A DNA stretch of 64,000 bases from Caldifarciminota bacterium (GTDB lineage Bacteria > Hydrothermota > Tepidihabitantia > Tepidihabitantales > Tepidihabitantaceae), in the NCBI GenBank assembly GCA_026418295.1, contig JAOABP010000004.1:113217-177216 (forward strand). Direction: 5' to 3'. Position numbers and translations under genes: made by a program. Positions within the stretch are counted from its first letter, which is position 1. Each line of letters starts with the position of its first letter. Below are positions 7,642 through 18,412 of the stretch, in pieces. The notes under the pieces are model-generated. The model did not search any database, was not told the DNA's origin, and saw only the letters and a list, made by a program, of their open reading frames with translations.

Positions 7642-10260
7642 TTACTGCAGGAGTAACGCCTTGGCGGAAACCGAGTTGCCGTTGATGGACAGACGATAGA
7701 AGTAGGTCCCGGCAGCAACCCGTCTGCCCGCCGCATCCCGGCGGTCCCAGGTCACCGTCTGATTTCCTGCATCTACCGTGCCGTCAACCAGTGTGCGCAC
7801 CAGTGAACCGGTTGCATCATAAACACTCAGATTGACATTGCTGCGCGCCGGCACACTGTAGCTGATCCGGCAGAACTCGCGGACCAGGGTCGGCTTGACG
7901 CTCTCAATCCCTTCCCAGCTGATACTCGGCTTGCCTTCCTCAATGCCGGTCAGGGCAATAACACCCTTCTGGACATTGGGCAGAATTCCAGGAGTTGTGT
8001 TATAACCGCCTGCCACCCAGATGAAGTTACCCGAGATTGAACCGCCATGGGAACGGGTCGCGGTCAGCAGCGCCCGGTCCTGAGTCCAGGTGTGGCTGTT
8101 GACATCATACCGCCAGCAGGTATTAACAATCGTGCCTGCCCGATAGCCGCCGAACACATAGATAAAGGTACCGCCGGAATAGGAGTAGGTAACCGCCCTG
8201 CCCCAGCCCAGCCGGTCCGGCATGGAATCAGTTGCCACGGTCCAGGTATTGCCGAGCACCGAATACTTCCAGACGGTGCCGCGGGTTGAGGTGTAATCAT
8301 TGGTTGACATACCGCCGATCACATAGATGGTATCACCGACCCGGGCAACCATCGCATTGCGCCGCACTTCAGGCATATTCGCCATTGCGCTCCAGGCATT
8401 AGTGCTCGGGTCATAGCGGTAGCAGTTGTTGATCGGTCCGCCGGTTCCATCCGGTGAACCGCCAAAGCAGTAGACCCAGCCGGAGTCCGCATACTCACCC
8501 AGCGAATAGTAAAGCAGATTTGACTGTGGCATCGCGGTTGCCGAAGTCCAGGTATTGGCACCAAGATCCAGTTTCGTCAGGTTGTTGTAAAAGCCCGAAC
8601 CGGAACTGCCACCACCAACCCAGATCACATCGCCAATCCGCACCGCATCATGGTTGTGTACACCGGCACCACCGCCCGCAGGATGGGTTAAACCGGTTGA
8701 CCAGGTATGGGTCACGGTATCATAAATCATATCCGAAGGATGTGAAGTATGAGTAAAGCAGTTACCGCAGATCACATGCAGTCTGCCCTGAGCATCATTG
8801 ACACAGGCGGTCCGGCTTACCCGGTCGGGCTGGATGGTATCGCTCTGATACCAGTCAATTGAATACTGCATCACCTGCGCAGTTCCCCGCAGGGTATCAT
8901 TAGTCCGCGATTCGTCGCCGGAGAGGTCGGTAAACATGGTAACATTGTAGGTTCCACCTACCGCCCGCCACTGAGGTGAAAAGTCCACATCTGCGGTCGC
9001 CCCCGGTGCCAGCGGTCCGGCATAGGTGGCACTCTGATTATAGACTCTTGTTCCTGCCGAATCAATCCAGCAGTAAACCGGAATGTTGGACTGGGCATTG
9101 GTGCCGAAGTTCTTGATTTTCGCTCTTGGAGTCACATTCCCCGGAACAATCACGCTTCCCGGTGCCACAATCTGGATTACACCGACATCATTCGCATTGC
9201 CGGTTGCCAGCACCTCATACTGACAGGTGTCGGTCGGTGTAAACCCGCCAATCGAACCGCCGTAAACCACTGCCTTGCCATCAGCATTGCCAACCCCGGT
9301 GCCGCGGTAAACCGGCAGCAGAACATCAGGCGTAACCGTCCAGGTCCGGGTTCCGAAATCAAAATACTGGCAGGTATCCATCAGCGCAACCATCTCCCGC
9401 ACACCTGAAGCGACAAACATCGTCTGCCCCACGACACCGCTTGCTGCTGCCCAGGTGGCAATCGGAAGTCGCGGAAAGATGGTAGTATCAACTGTCCAGG
9501 TGTTGGAAACCGGGTCATAAAATTCAGAATGGGTAGTAGCCACATTGTTAACATTACCGCCGGTAACCCAGATGGTATCATGATAGACACAGCCCATCGC
9601 AAACACCCGTCCCTGATTCATATCCGCAACCCGGGACCAGCCACTGCCCGGAGTATAACAGTAGACTTCGCGAGTCGGGCTGGTAGCGCCCGGCTGATTG
9701 CAACCGCTGATGTAATACAGCTTACCACGGCAGGCAAATACGAGTGGCTGCCAGTTATAGGTAGTGCCGGTGAATGGTCCGGGTCCGCTCGTCCAGGTAT
9801 TTGTGCTGATGCAGTACTTGAACATCGTATCCACGGTAGCGCCTACAGTATAAGAATAACCGCTGCAGTAATAAAGTGTGTCACCGATAATGGCAGCTCC
9901 GCCGTTACTGATATCCATCGGACAGGGTGCCAGCGTCTGCCAGGTGGTTGACCCGACCTGATGGCGGTAGAGTGCGTTGCTTGTGCCATAGCCGGCAAGG
10001 ACATAGACATAATTGCCGTCAGTGGCACAGGCATTGTCCATCATCCTGCCCGGCATTTCGCTGTGGTAAAGCCAGGCATCAGTTGGCAGCTGGGTCTTCA
10101 CCGTTCCCCAGACATAATCGTTTGAGCCATAGGTGCCATAATACAGTTTCACCTTCTGGGGCTCGCCTTGGCTCACATCGCTCGTGGTCACCTCCGGACC
10201 GGCAGCCAGTGCCAGTGCCAGCACGCTGACCAGAGTCAGTATTGCGACCTTGTGTTTCAT
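7642..10260 (-). CDS. Secreted Kelch-repeat protein with CARDB-like domain and C-terminal sorting domain
   Basis: 872 residues. Signal peptide AILTLVSVLALALAA. Two Kelch-type propellers (about residues 60-345 and 475-770), with repeats such as NYVYVLAGYG, DTIWVTGGN and DTIYVIGGM followed by WT/W positions. Between them a CARDB-like beta-sandwich (residues ~350-465: GNVTPRAKIKNFGTNAQS .. SRTNDTLRGTAQ). The C-terminus is a FlgD-Ig/Por-like segment (VRTLVDGTVDAG .. AAGTYFYRLSINGN) ending AKALLLQ. GAGGAGG stands 8 nt before ATG 10260. A surface or secreted protein with no catalytic motif; the role (adhesion or matrix) is guesswork. Confidence 0.9.
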   Translation of the reverse strand: MKHKVAILTLVSVLALALAAGPEVTTSDVSQGEPQKVKLYYGTYGSNDYVWGTVKTQLPTDAWLYHSEMPGRMMDNACATDGNYVYVLAGYGTSNALYRHQVGSTTWQTLAPCPMDISNGGAAIIGDTLYYCSGYSYTVGATVDTMFKYCISTNTWTSGPGPFTGTTYNWQPLVFACRGKLYYISGCNQPGATSPTREVYCYTPGSGWSRVADMNQGRVFAMGCVYHDTIWVTGGNVNNVATTHSEFYDPVSNTWTVDTTIFPRLPIATWAAASGVVGQTMFVASGVREMVALMDTCQYFDFGTRTWTVTPDVLLPVYRGTGVGNADGKAVVYGGSIGGFTPTDTCQYEVLATGNANDVGVIQIVAPGSVIVPGNVTPRAKIKNFGTNAQSNIPVYCWIDSAGTRVYNQSATYAGPLAPGATADVDFSPQWRAVGGTYNVTMFTDLSGDESRTNDTLRGTAQVMQYSIDWYQSDTIQPDRVSRTACVNDAQGRLHVICGNCFTHTSHPSDMIYDTVTHTWSTGLTHPAGGGAGVHNHDAVRIGDVIWVGGGSSGSGFYNNLTKLDLGANTWTSATAMPQSNLLYYSLGEYADSGWVYCFGGSPDGTGGPINNCYRYDPSTNAWSAMANMPEVRRNAMVARVGDTIYVIGGMSTNDYTSTRGTVWKYSVLGNTWTVATDSMPDRLGWGRAVTYSYSGGTFIYVFGGYRAGTIVNTCWRYDVNSHTWTQDRALLTATRSHGGSISGNFIWVAGGYNTTPGILPNVQKGVIALTGIEEGKPSISWEGIESVKPTLVREFCRISYSVPARSNVNLSVYDATGSLVRTLVDGTVDAGNQTVTWDRRDAAGRRVAAGTYFYRLSINGNSVSAKALLLQ

Positions 10261-10414
10261 TAACTCCTCCTCGGTCTTTTATTATTTTTTTTCCCTATAC
10301 CTTGGACCTTCCCGCCGACCGCATTGCGGGATGGCCCTTGTGCTGTCGCAGTTAAAACTTAACCTTACCCTGCCCAAAGTCAAGTTATATCTTCAGCATG
10401 CCAATTACAAGTTA

Positions 10415-10442
10415 TTGACAAAAAGACAGGTTTCTATATTGT
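10415..10442 (+). promoter_or_regulatory. Promoter placing the start codon at +7 (leaderless)
   Basis: TTGACA (10415-10420), 16-bp spacer, TATTGT (10437-10442); ATG 10449 begins 7 nt after the -10 box and no Shine-Dalgarno site can fit. Confidence 0.55.
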
Positions 10443-10448
10443 ATATCA

Positions 10449-11354
10449 ATGCCGAACCGGATTAATTCGGTCTTTACGCTGGAGGATACGCTGATTGCCT
10501 ATGCGGTCGGTGATAACGGTCTGCTGCTGAAAACGGTTGACGGTGGCGCCACCTGGCAGAAACTTGCGGTCCCGACTGCAGTTAATCTCTACAGTGTCTG
10601 CTTCCCAGGGCAGGCAATGGTTGGCTATGCCTGTGGTGACAGGGGAACGCTACTTAAAACTGAAGATGAAGGCAGGAGCTGGAAACCGCTTTCTGCTCCT
10701 GTCACGGTTGATCTGCGGTCAATCAAATTTCCCGTATCACCGGAGGTCGGATTTGTAGCCGGCGACCGCGGCACCGTGCTCCGGACCGCCGATTATGGCA
10801 GAACCTGGGAAATACTGCCGACCGCTACCGAGGAAAAAATCATGGATATCCACTTTCCCGCTGACGAGCTGACCGGCTATGCGGTCGGTCTGAATGGCAC
10901 AATTCTGAAAACCACAACTGGCGGTTCGGTCTGGTTTTCCCAGACCGGGAATGTTAATGGACTGGTAACCAATACGCACTTTACCGCGGTTCATTTTCCG
11001 GCAGATGATGTGGTCGGATTTGCCACTACCAGTTCCGGCAGGGTGTTCTTTACCCCCAACGGCGGCGAAACCTGGCGTCCTCTGCCAATTGATTTCGTGC
11101 TGCCGCCCCTTTATTCGCTGGACATGCGCCACGACACCATGGCGGGCTTCTGTGTTGGCGCCCAGGGAACGGTGATTCATACCCTTGATGGCGGAGAGAA
11201 CTGGGAAAGGATTAACAGCGGGACCACCCGGGATCTGTTTACCATCCGCTTCTTTACCGATGGTCTGATTGGAATTATTGGTGGCGACGAACTGACCCTT
11301 CTGCTCAGCCGGGATTCCGGTTACACCTGGGCACCAGCCACAATTCAAGTTTGA
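10449..11354 (+). CDS. Ycf48/BNR-type beta-propeller protein
   Basis: 301 residues made of about six repeats with the Ycf48/Asp-box pattern GDNGLLLKTVDGGATWQ, GDRGTLLKTEDEGRSW, GDRGTVLRTADYGRTW, GLNGTILKTTTGGSVW and GAQGTVIHTLDGGENW. Each repeat is a propeller blade, as in photosystem assembly factor Ycf48 and related non-photosynthetic proteins. There is no signal peptide, membrane segment or sorting domain from the ATG used here, which sets it apart from the secreted propellers nearby. The start matches a promoter at the leaderless distance. Function unknown; not evidence of photosynthesis. Confidence 0.75.
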   Translation: MPNRINSVFTLEDTLIAYAVGDNGLLLKTVDGGATWQKLAVPTAVNLYSVCFPGQAMVGYACGDRGTLLKTEDEGRSWKPLSAPVTVDLRSIKFPVSPEVGFVAGDRGTVLRTADYGRTWEILPTATEEKIMDIHFPADELTGYAVGLNGTILKTTTGGSVWFSQTGNVNGLVTNTHFTAVHFPADDVVGFATTSSGRVFFTPNGGETWRPLPIDFVLPPLYSLDMRHDTMAGFCVGAQGTVIHTLDGGENWERINSGTTRDLFTIRFFTDGLIGIIGGDELTLLLSRDSGYTWAPATIQV

Positions 11355-11359
11355 AATTC

Positions 11360-11387
11360 TTGACACCAATCCTGTTGCCAATATACT
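11360..11387 (+). promoter_or_regulatory. Promoter of the acs operon
   Basis: TTGACA (11360-11365), 16-bp spacer, TATACT (11382-11387). A ~35-nt leader with AAAGGAGG precedes ATG 11429, so this is a conventional leadered promoter. Confidence 0.7.
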
Positions 11388-11428
11388 CAAAATTCCGGAC
11401 AATTTTATATTAAAAAGGAGGAAACAAT

Positions 11429-13330
11429 ATGGCAGAAGAGCCGAAATTCTACGAACCGCCGCAGGAGTTGGTAGCTAACTCCAATATCATGGCGTTTATG
11501 AAGAAACACGGTATTAAAACTCTGGATGAACTGCTGGACCGTGCCCGCGACCTCGAATGGTACTGGGGAGAAATGGCAAAGGAACTGGAATGGTTCAAGC
11601 CCTGGACCAGGGTACTGGATGAATCAAAAGCCCCATTTTACAAATGGTTTATTGACGGAAAATTCAACATTGCCCACAACTGCGTTGACCGCCATATGAA
11701 GACCGATGTAAAAAATAAAGTCGCCTACATCTACCATTCCGAGCCGGGCGAACGGGAAATCTGGACTTATGAAAAACTTTACAAGGAAGTTAACAAACTC
11801 GCCAATGCTCTTAAAAAACTGGGAGTTAAGAAAGGCGACCGGGTAACAATCTTCCTGCCAATGATACCACAACTGCCGGTGGCAATGCTCGCCTGTGCCA
11901 AGATCGGCGCAATCCATTCGGTGGTCTTCTCCGGCTTTTCTGCCGCCTCGCTCCGTGACCGGATTCAGGACGCTGAAGCAAAAATTCTCATTACTGCTGA
12001 TGGCGCCTATCGCCGGGGTAAACTGGTCACGCTGAAAGCCAATGCGGAGCCGGCGCTGGCAGAATGCCCGACGATTGAGCACTGTATCGTATTCAAGCGG
12101 GCGGGCAATCCGGTAGAAATGAAACCGGGGCGCGACCTCTGGTGGCACGAACTGACCGAAAAAGAGTCTGAGGAATGCCTGACTGAGGAGCTGGATTCTG
12201 AAGATATGCTCTACATCCTCTACACCTCCGGCACCACCGGCAAACCCAAGGGTGTTGTCCATGTCCATGGCGGTTATGCGGTCGGCACATATACCACCCT
12301 GAAGTTTGTATTTGATATAAAACCGCAGGACATCTACTGGTGCGCTGCCGATATCGGCTGGGTCACGGGCCATTCCTATATTGTCTATGCACCACTGATG
12401 AACGGTGCCACCTCGGTCCTCTATGAAGGTGCACCGGACTATCCTGCCCCGGATCGCTGGTGGTCAATCATTGAGCAGGAGAAGGTAACTATTCTCTACA
12501 CATCTCCTACCGCCATCAGAATGTTCATGCGGTTTGGGGAGGAGTATCCGGCAAAGCATAATCTGTCATCCCTGCGTCTGCTCGGCTCGGTCGGTGAGCC
12601 GATCAACCCCGAAGCCTGGCGCTGGTACCGGAAGTACATTGGTGGCGACCGGCTCCCGATCATGGATACCTGGTGGCAGACCGAGACCGGTGCGTTTGTC
12701 ATCTCGCCCCTGCCCATTACCCCGCTCAAACCCGGCTCAGCAACCAAACCGCTTCCTGGTTACTCAGCTGACGTTATTACTCAGGAAGGTAACCCGATCA
12801 AACCCGGCGAGAACGGATTTGCGGTAATCACCCGCCCCTGGCCCTCGATGCTGCGGACTCTCTACAAGGACCCGGACCGCTATATTCAGGCATACTGGTC
12901 CCGGTATCCGGGCAGGTATCTCACCGGTGACTCCTGCACCCGGGACGAAGATGGCTACTTCTGGTTCCGCGGGCGGGCTGATGAGGTGCTCAACGTTGCC
13001 GGACACCGGCTGGGAACTGCAGAAATCGAATCCGCACTGGTTGCCCATCCGGCGGTTGCCGAAGCTGCGGTCATCGGCATTCCGGATGAGGTGAAGGGTG
13101 ATGTACCCAAAGCCTATGTTACCCTCAAGGTCGGCTATCAGCCGTCAGACGCGCTGGCTGATGAACTCAAAAAATGGGTTGCTCAGGAAATCGGACCGAT
13201 TGCCCGGCCTGAATCGATTGAATTCCGGGACAAGCTGCCCAAGACCCGCTCGGGCAAGATCATGCGCCGGCTGCTGAAGGCGGAGGCGCTGGGCAAACCG
13301 GTCGGCGACATCTCGACCTTAGATGAGTAA
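11429..13330 (+). CDS. acs: Acetyl-CoA synthetase (acetate-CoA ligase, AMP-forming)
   Basis: 633 residues, full length. Activates acetate to acetyl-CoA through acetyl-AMP in the cytoplasm. N-terminal ACAS segment ([20 protein letters not shown]), P-loop-like A3 motif [19 protein letters not shown] (~residue 264), [15 protein letters not shown], and the C-terminal [14 protein letters not shown] whose Lys610 is the conserved catalytic, acetylatable lysine. Strong AAAGGAGG ribosome site. First of three same-strand genes with an OFA-type carrier and malic enzyme, suggesting uptake and use of small organic acids: acetate to acetyl-CoA, and malate to pyruvate. Acetate preference over propionate is by overall similarity. 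Confidence 0.95.
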   Translation: MAEEPKFYEPPQELVANSNIMAFMKKHGIKTLDELLDRARDLEWYWGEMAKELEWFKPWTRVLDESKAPFYKWFIDGKFNIAHNCVDRHMKTDVKNKVAYIYHSEPGEREIWTYEKLYKEVNKLANALKKLGVKKGDRVTIFLPMIPQLPVAMLACAKIGAIHSVVFSGFSAASLRDRIQDAEAKILITADGAYRRGKLVTLKANAEPALAECPTIEHCIVFKRAGNPVEMKPGRDLWWHELTEKESEECLTEELDSEDMLYILYTSGTTGKPKGVVHVHGGYAVGTYTTLKFVFDIKPQDIYWCAADIGWVTGHSYIVYAPLMNGATSVLYEGAPDYPAPDRWWSIIEQEKVTILYTSPTAIRMFMRFGEEYPAKHNLSSLRLLGSVGEPINPEAWRWYRKYIGGDRLPIMDTWWQTETGAFVISPLPITPLKPGSATKPLPGYSADVITQEGNPIKPGENGFAVITRPWPSMLRTLYKDPDRYIQAYWSRYPGRYLTGDSCTRDEDGYFWFRGRADEVLNVAGHRLGTAEIESALVAHPAVAEAAVIGIPDEVKGDVPKAYVTLKVGYQPSDALADELKKWVAQEIGPIARPESIEFRDKLPKTRSGKIMRRLLKAEALGKPVGDISTLDE

Positions 13331-13335
13331 ATCAC

Positions 13336-13377
13336 CCCGGGCAGGAGCGTCGAAGAAATGAGACGCTCCTGCCCGGG
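13336..13377. repeat. Intercistronic 16-bp perfect hairpin
   Basis: Arms 13336-13351 and 13362-13377 (CCCGGGCAGGAGCGTC and its complement) around a 10-nt loop, between acs and the MFS gene. No T-tract follows on the plus strand. It could stabilise the upstream mRNA or partly terminate transcription. Confidence 0.7.
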
Positions 13378-13404
13378 TCCGCAAAGATCAAGGGAGGTTG
13401 CGCA

Positions 13405-14631
13405 ATGACAGATAAAAAGACCTTCAACCGCTGGCTGATTGTTGTCGGGGCACTGCTGATTCAGTTGTGCTTGGGTGCAATTTATGCCTGGAGCGTATTT
13501 CGCAAGCCTCTTGAATCGGCACTCAACATAACTTCAACTCAGGCATCCCTGCCCTTCTCCTTTGTCCTGATATTCTTTGCACTGGCAACCGTTATCGGAG
13601 GCAGACTGCAGGACCGGTTCGGTCCCCGCATCGTTGCCATCATCGGCGGCATCCTGCTTGCACTGGGTATGATTCTTGCCAGTTTCGCTTCGAGCATCGC
13701 CATGCTCGTTATCGCCTATGGCATCATTTCCGGAATCGGCATCGGCTTTGCCTATGTCTGTCCGATCTCCGCCGGTGTCAAATGGTTCCCGGACAAACGG
13801 GGACTGATTACCGGACTGGCAGTAGCCGGTTTCGGTGCTGGTGCACTGATCGTCGGCCCACTCGCACGGGCGATGATTGATTCGATCGGACCGTTTGCCA
13901 CCTTCCGTTATCTGGGTGTGGTGTATCTGATCCTGGTCCTTATCGGTGCCCTGATTTTGCGCAACCCCCCTGCCGGTTACAGGCCGGAAGGCTGGAATCC
14001 ACCCCAGCCGGCTGCCGGTGTTTCCATCCGCACCGATTATACCGCCGGGCAGATGCTTGCTACCGTTCAGTTCTGGCTCATCTGGCTCACCTATTTTGCC
14101 GGCTGTGCTGCCGGTCTGATGATTATCGGCCAGACCTCACCGATCGCTCAGGAACTTGGTGGATTCAGCAAGGAGACCGCGGCGCTCGGTGTCAGCGTGC
14201 TGGCAATCTTCAATGCACTGGGCAGAATCTTCTGGGGCAGAATCTCGGACAGCCTCGGCAGGACCCGAGCACTGTTTCTGATGTTTCTGATCAATGCCGT
14301 TGCCATTCTCGGTTATTTTCTGATCCCCTCCCTGCCTTTCATTTTCTGGATCGGCATTGCCCTGGTGGGTTCCAGCTTCGGCGGCTACCTCGCAATTTAC
14401 CCGGCAGTGACCGCAGATTTTTATGGAACAAAAAATTCGGGGATTAACTACGGGCTGGTGTTTACCGCCTATGGTGTTGGCGGGCTGTTATCCAACATCT
14501 TTGCACCCCGGATCAAGGAAATTACCGGCAACTACAATGTCGCCTTCCTCATTACCGCCCTGCTCTGTATTGCTGCCGGTATTGTAATAATTACGGTTAA
14601 ATCACCATCCGCAAAGGCAAAACCGGTTTAG
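13405..14631 (+). CDS. MFS transporter, oxalate/formate antiporter (OFA) family
   Basis: 408 residues with about 12 hydrophobic segments. The N-terminus NRWLIVVGALLIQLCLGAIY followed by AWSVFRKPLE, and GGRLQDRFGPR in the loop between helices 2 and 3, are typical of OFA-family carriers. Members carry oxalate/formate, lactate or pyruvate-type anions. GGGAGG lies 10 nt before ATG 13405. Its place between acetyl-CoA synthetase and malic enzyme argues for a monocarboxylate or C4-acid substrate; which one cannot be read from the sequence. Confidence 0.85.
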   Translation: MTDKKTFNRWLIVVGALLIQLCLGAIYAWSVFRKPLESALNITSTQASLPFSFVLIFFALATVIGGRLQDRFGPRIVAIIGGILLALGMILASFASSIAMLVIAYGIISGIGIGFAYVCPISAGVKWFPDKRGLITGLAVAGFGAGALIVGPLARAMIDSIGPFATFRYLGVVYLILVLIGALILRNPPAGYRPEGWNPPQPAAGVSIRTDYTAGQMLATVQFWLIWLTYFAGCAAGLMIIGQTSPIAQELGGFSKETAALGVSVLAIFNALGRIFWGRISDSLGRTRALFLMFLINAVAILGYFLIPSLPFIFWIGIALVGSSFGGYLAIYPAVTADFYGTKNSGINYGLVFTAYGVGGLLSNIFAPRIKEITGNYNVAFLITALLCIAAGIVIITVKSPSAKAKPV

Positions 14632-14651
14632 TTTTTAAAAAGGAGTTTAAA

Positions 14652-15998
14652 ATGAAAAAACTTACCCCGGCTGAAATTGAACAGCTGGTTGCCAAGGCGA
14701 AAAAGCCCGCAGAAGACGCCTTGAAACTGCATCCCTTTTATCGGGGAAAGTATCAGGTTGTGCCCAAGTGTGCCATCCGGAACTTTGATGACTTTGCCAT
14801 CTGGTATACACCCGGCGTTGCTGCACCCTGCAAGGAAATCCAGAAGGATGTAAATCTTTCCTTTCTCCATACCAACCGGGCAAACACCATCTGCGTGCTG
14901 ACCGACGGCACGCGCGTGCTTGGACTGGGTGACATCGGGCCCGAAGCCTCAATGCCGGTAATGGAGGGCAAGGCGCTGCTCTTCAAATACCTCGGCGGCG
15001 TTGATGCGGTTCCAATTGCCCTGCGCACCAAGGATCCGGATGAGTTTATCCGCACCGCCAAACTCCTTGAACCCTCGTTCGGTGGTTTCAACCTTGAGGA
15101 TATCGCTCAGCCGAAATGCTTCCGGATTCTTGACACCCTGCGCGCCGAACTTGATGTTCCGGTCTGGCACGACGACCAGCAGGGAACGGCAGCGGTAACC
15201 TATGCCGGACTGGTCAATGCCTTAAAGATCGTCGGCAAGGACATCAGCAAAGTCAAAGTGGCGATGCTCGGCGCCGGTGCATCCAATATCGCAATCGCCC
15301 GGGTTATCATCAAAGGCGGAGTTACTCCCGGCAACATCATCATGTGCGACTCCAAAGGCACACTGCACAAGGGCAGAACTGAACTGCAGGAGGAGTTCAA
15401 GGAAAAGTGGCATATGTGCCAGATTACCAATGATGAGAATGTCCGGGGCACAATCGCTGATGCGATGAAGGGTGCCGATGTCCTGATTGCCCTTTCCACA
15501 CCAGGACCGGGTGTCGTTAAACCGGAGTGGATCAAATCCATGGCAAAGGACGCAATCGTCTTTGTCTGTGCCAATCCGATCCCGGAAATCTGGCCCTGGG
15601 AGGCGATTGAGGCTGGCGCCCGGGTTGTCGCTACAGGCAGAAGCGACTTCCCCAATCAAGTCAACAACTCCCTGGGATTTCCCGGAATCTTCCGCGGGGC
15701 GCTGGATGTTAACGCCCGGACGATTACGGATGAGATGTGCATTGCGGCCGCACTGGAGCTCGCCAAGGTTGCCGAAGACCGCGGATTAAGAGAGGACTAT
15801 CTTATCCCGACGATGGATGACTGGGAGGTGTTTCCGCGCGAGGCGGTTGCGGTCGGAATGAAGGCAATTGAGCAGGGCGTCGCCCGGATCACGATGACCC
15901 GTGAAGAACTGATGAAAACTGCAACCGAAAAAATCAGACAGGCGCGCGAACTGACCCAGTGGATGATGAAGGAAGGATTTATTCCGCCGGCACCGTAA
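14652..15998 (+). CDS. NAD(P)-dependent malic enzyme
   Basis: 448 residues, the short bacterial/archaeal malic enzyme type without a phosphotransacetylase tail. Catalyses oxidative decarboxylation of malate to pyruvate and CO2. Malic N-domain with YTPGVAAPCKEIQ, ASMPVMEGKALLFKYLGG and metal/substrate segment WHDDQQGTAAVT; Rossmann domain with AMLGAGASNIAIARVI. AAAAAGGAG precedes ATG 14652 by 8 nt. Ends the acs-MFS-malic enzyme run. Cofactor choice is not clear from the motif alone. Confidence 0.92.
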   Translation: MKKLTPAEIEQLVAKAKKPAEDALKLHPFYRGKYQVVPKCAIRNFDDFAIWYTPGVAAPCKEIQKDVNLSFLHTNRANTICVLTDGTRVLGLGDIGPEASMPVMEGKALLFKYLGGVDAVPIALRTKDPDEFIRTAKLLEPSFGGFNLEDIAQPKCFRILDTLRAELDVPVWHDDQQGTAAVTYAGLVNALKIVGKDISKVKVAMLGAGASNIAIARVIIKGGVTPGNIIMCDSKGTLHKGRTELQEEFKEKWHMCQITNDENVRGTIADAMKGADVLIALSTPGPGVVKPEWIKSMAKDAIVFVCANPIPEIWPWEAIEAGARVVATGRSDFPNQVNNSLGFPGIFRGALDVNARTITDEMCIAAALELAKVAEDRGLREDYLIPTMDDWEVFPREAVAVGMKAIEQGVARITMTREELMKTATEKIRQARELTQWMMKEGFIPPAP

Positions 15999-16014
15999 AT
16001 TTAATATACAGTCT

Positions 16015-16030
16015 AACCTACTTAGGTTAA
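16015..16030. repeat. Short palindrome between convergent genes
   Basis: TAACCTA-CT-TAGGTTA between the ends of the malic enzyme gene and guaB. It could act as a weak convergent terminator, but the loop is tiny and there is no strong T-tract. Confidence 0.35.
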
Positions 16031-16031
16031 A

Positions 16032-17492
<1,461 letters not shown>

Positions 17493-18194
17493 TTATAACC
17501 GGTTCTTGAGTGCCCGGATGTAACCGAGCTGAACCCTGACATCCTCTGCCTTCATTGCTGCCGGCTTATCTTTTTCCAGATAGTCAGTGTACAGCTTTTC
17601 CGCCTCATCAAGCTTATTAGCAAGCCGGAAACAGCGCCCGGCTGCCAGCACCGCCTCATGTGCCAGCGGCAGATCTTTGTATTTCCGGTAGACCGACTCA
17701 TAAATTCTGGCTGCCTGCAGATAATTTCCTGCCTGCTCCTCACAGGCAGCAATTCCGTACTGGGCGGCCGGAGTCAACAGCAGATCATTCTTTGCCTTCT
17801 TTAAAAAAATTCCGAACTCCCGCTTTGCCTCCGCCAGTCGTGGCTCCTGAGATCCGAAATAGAGTGTGCCCAGATAGAAATGGGCTTTGATGCCGGCATA
17901 ATCACGGGGAAATTTTGCTGCCAGCTCCTTGAGTGCCATCTCCGCATAATCATACTTGCCCTGATAGAGATTGGATAGGGCATCCATCAGCCGCAGCTCC
18001 GCTTCGGCACTGCGCACCGGTTTCGGCCGGTTTTGAATCAGGAGAATGACACCAGCGATCACCAGAATTCCGACCGCAACTCCGATCCAGAACCGGCGCG
18101 GGTTCTCATAATAAAACTCGGCCGCCTTTTCGACGAACTCCTGGAATTTATCCTCTTTCAATTCATCCTTACTGACCCGATGCTTGATTCTCAC
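17493..18194 (-). CDS. Membrane-anchored TPR protein (YfgM/tol-pal-accessory-like)
   Basis: 233 residues. Charged N-terminus, then one transmembrane helix (FWIGVAVGILVIAGVILLIQ, residues ~35-55), then TPR-type helical repeats to the end (SAEAELRLMDALSNLYQGKY, YFGSQEPRLAEAKREFGIFL, GNYLQAARIYESVYRKY, NKLDEAEKLYTDYL). This layout matches YfgM-like SecYEG-associated proteins or other periplasmic TPR scaffolds. GTG start at 18194 with GGGAG upstream. Followed by guaB after 7 bp. Partner unknown. Confidence 0.7.
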   Translation of the reverse strand: MRIKHRVSKDELKEDKFQEFVEKAAEFYYENPRRFWIGVAVGILVIAGVILLIQNRPKPVRSAEAELRLMDALSNLYQGKYDYAEMALKELAAKFPRDYAGIKAHFYLGTLYFGSQEPRLAEAKREFGIFLKKAKNDLLLTPAAQYGIAACEEQAGNYLQAARIYESVYRKYKDLPLAHEAVLAAGRCFRLANKLDEAEKLYTDYLEKDKPAAMKAEDVRVQLGYIRALKNRL

Positions 18195-18243
18195 CTTTTC
18201 TCCCGGTTTTTATTCTGTAAACTTCTGTTCCATCATACACCTC

Positions 18244-18317
18244 TACCCCTGGCCCGACTCGAACGGGCGACCTGCGGTTTAGGAAACCGCTGCTCTATCC
18301 TGCTGAGCTACAGGGGT
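18244..18317 (-). tRNA. tRNA-Arg (CCT)
   Basis: Minus-strand cloverleaf: acceptor ACCCCTG/CAGGGGT, anticodon stem GCGGT/ACCGC with loop TTCCTAA (CCT), T-arm GCCCG-TTCGAGT-CGGGC. CCA not encoded. Confidence 0.94.
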
Positions 18318-18326
18318 GCATAGTGG

Positions 18327-18354
18327 ATTATAGACCGCATTTCACAAGTGTCAA
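18327..18354 (-). promoter_or_regulatory. Consensus promoter of tRNA-Arg (CCT)
   Basis: Perfect TTGACA (18354-18349) and TATAAT (18332-18327) with a 16-bp spacer; the tRNA 5' end is 10 nt downstream. Confidence 0.85.
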
Positions 18355-18377
18355 GCAAACCTAACCCGTGAATATCG

Positions 18378-18405
18378 TTGACTTAAACCGCCAACAGAAT
18401 AGGAT
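18378..18405 (+). promoter_or_regulatory. Promoter of the nfo operon, near-leaderless
   Basis: TTGACT (18378-18383), 16-bp spacer, TAGGAT (18400-18405); ATG 18413 is at +8. The box overlaps a longer GTG-initiated version of the frame (18368), which argues against that start. Confidence 0.55.
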
Positions 18406-18412
18406 GATAAAA

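Noticed and set aside
10449..11354. Photosystem assembly factor role for the Ycf48-like protein
   Set aside because: The repeat type is widespread in non-phototrophs and no photosynthesis gene is nearby.
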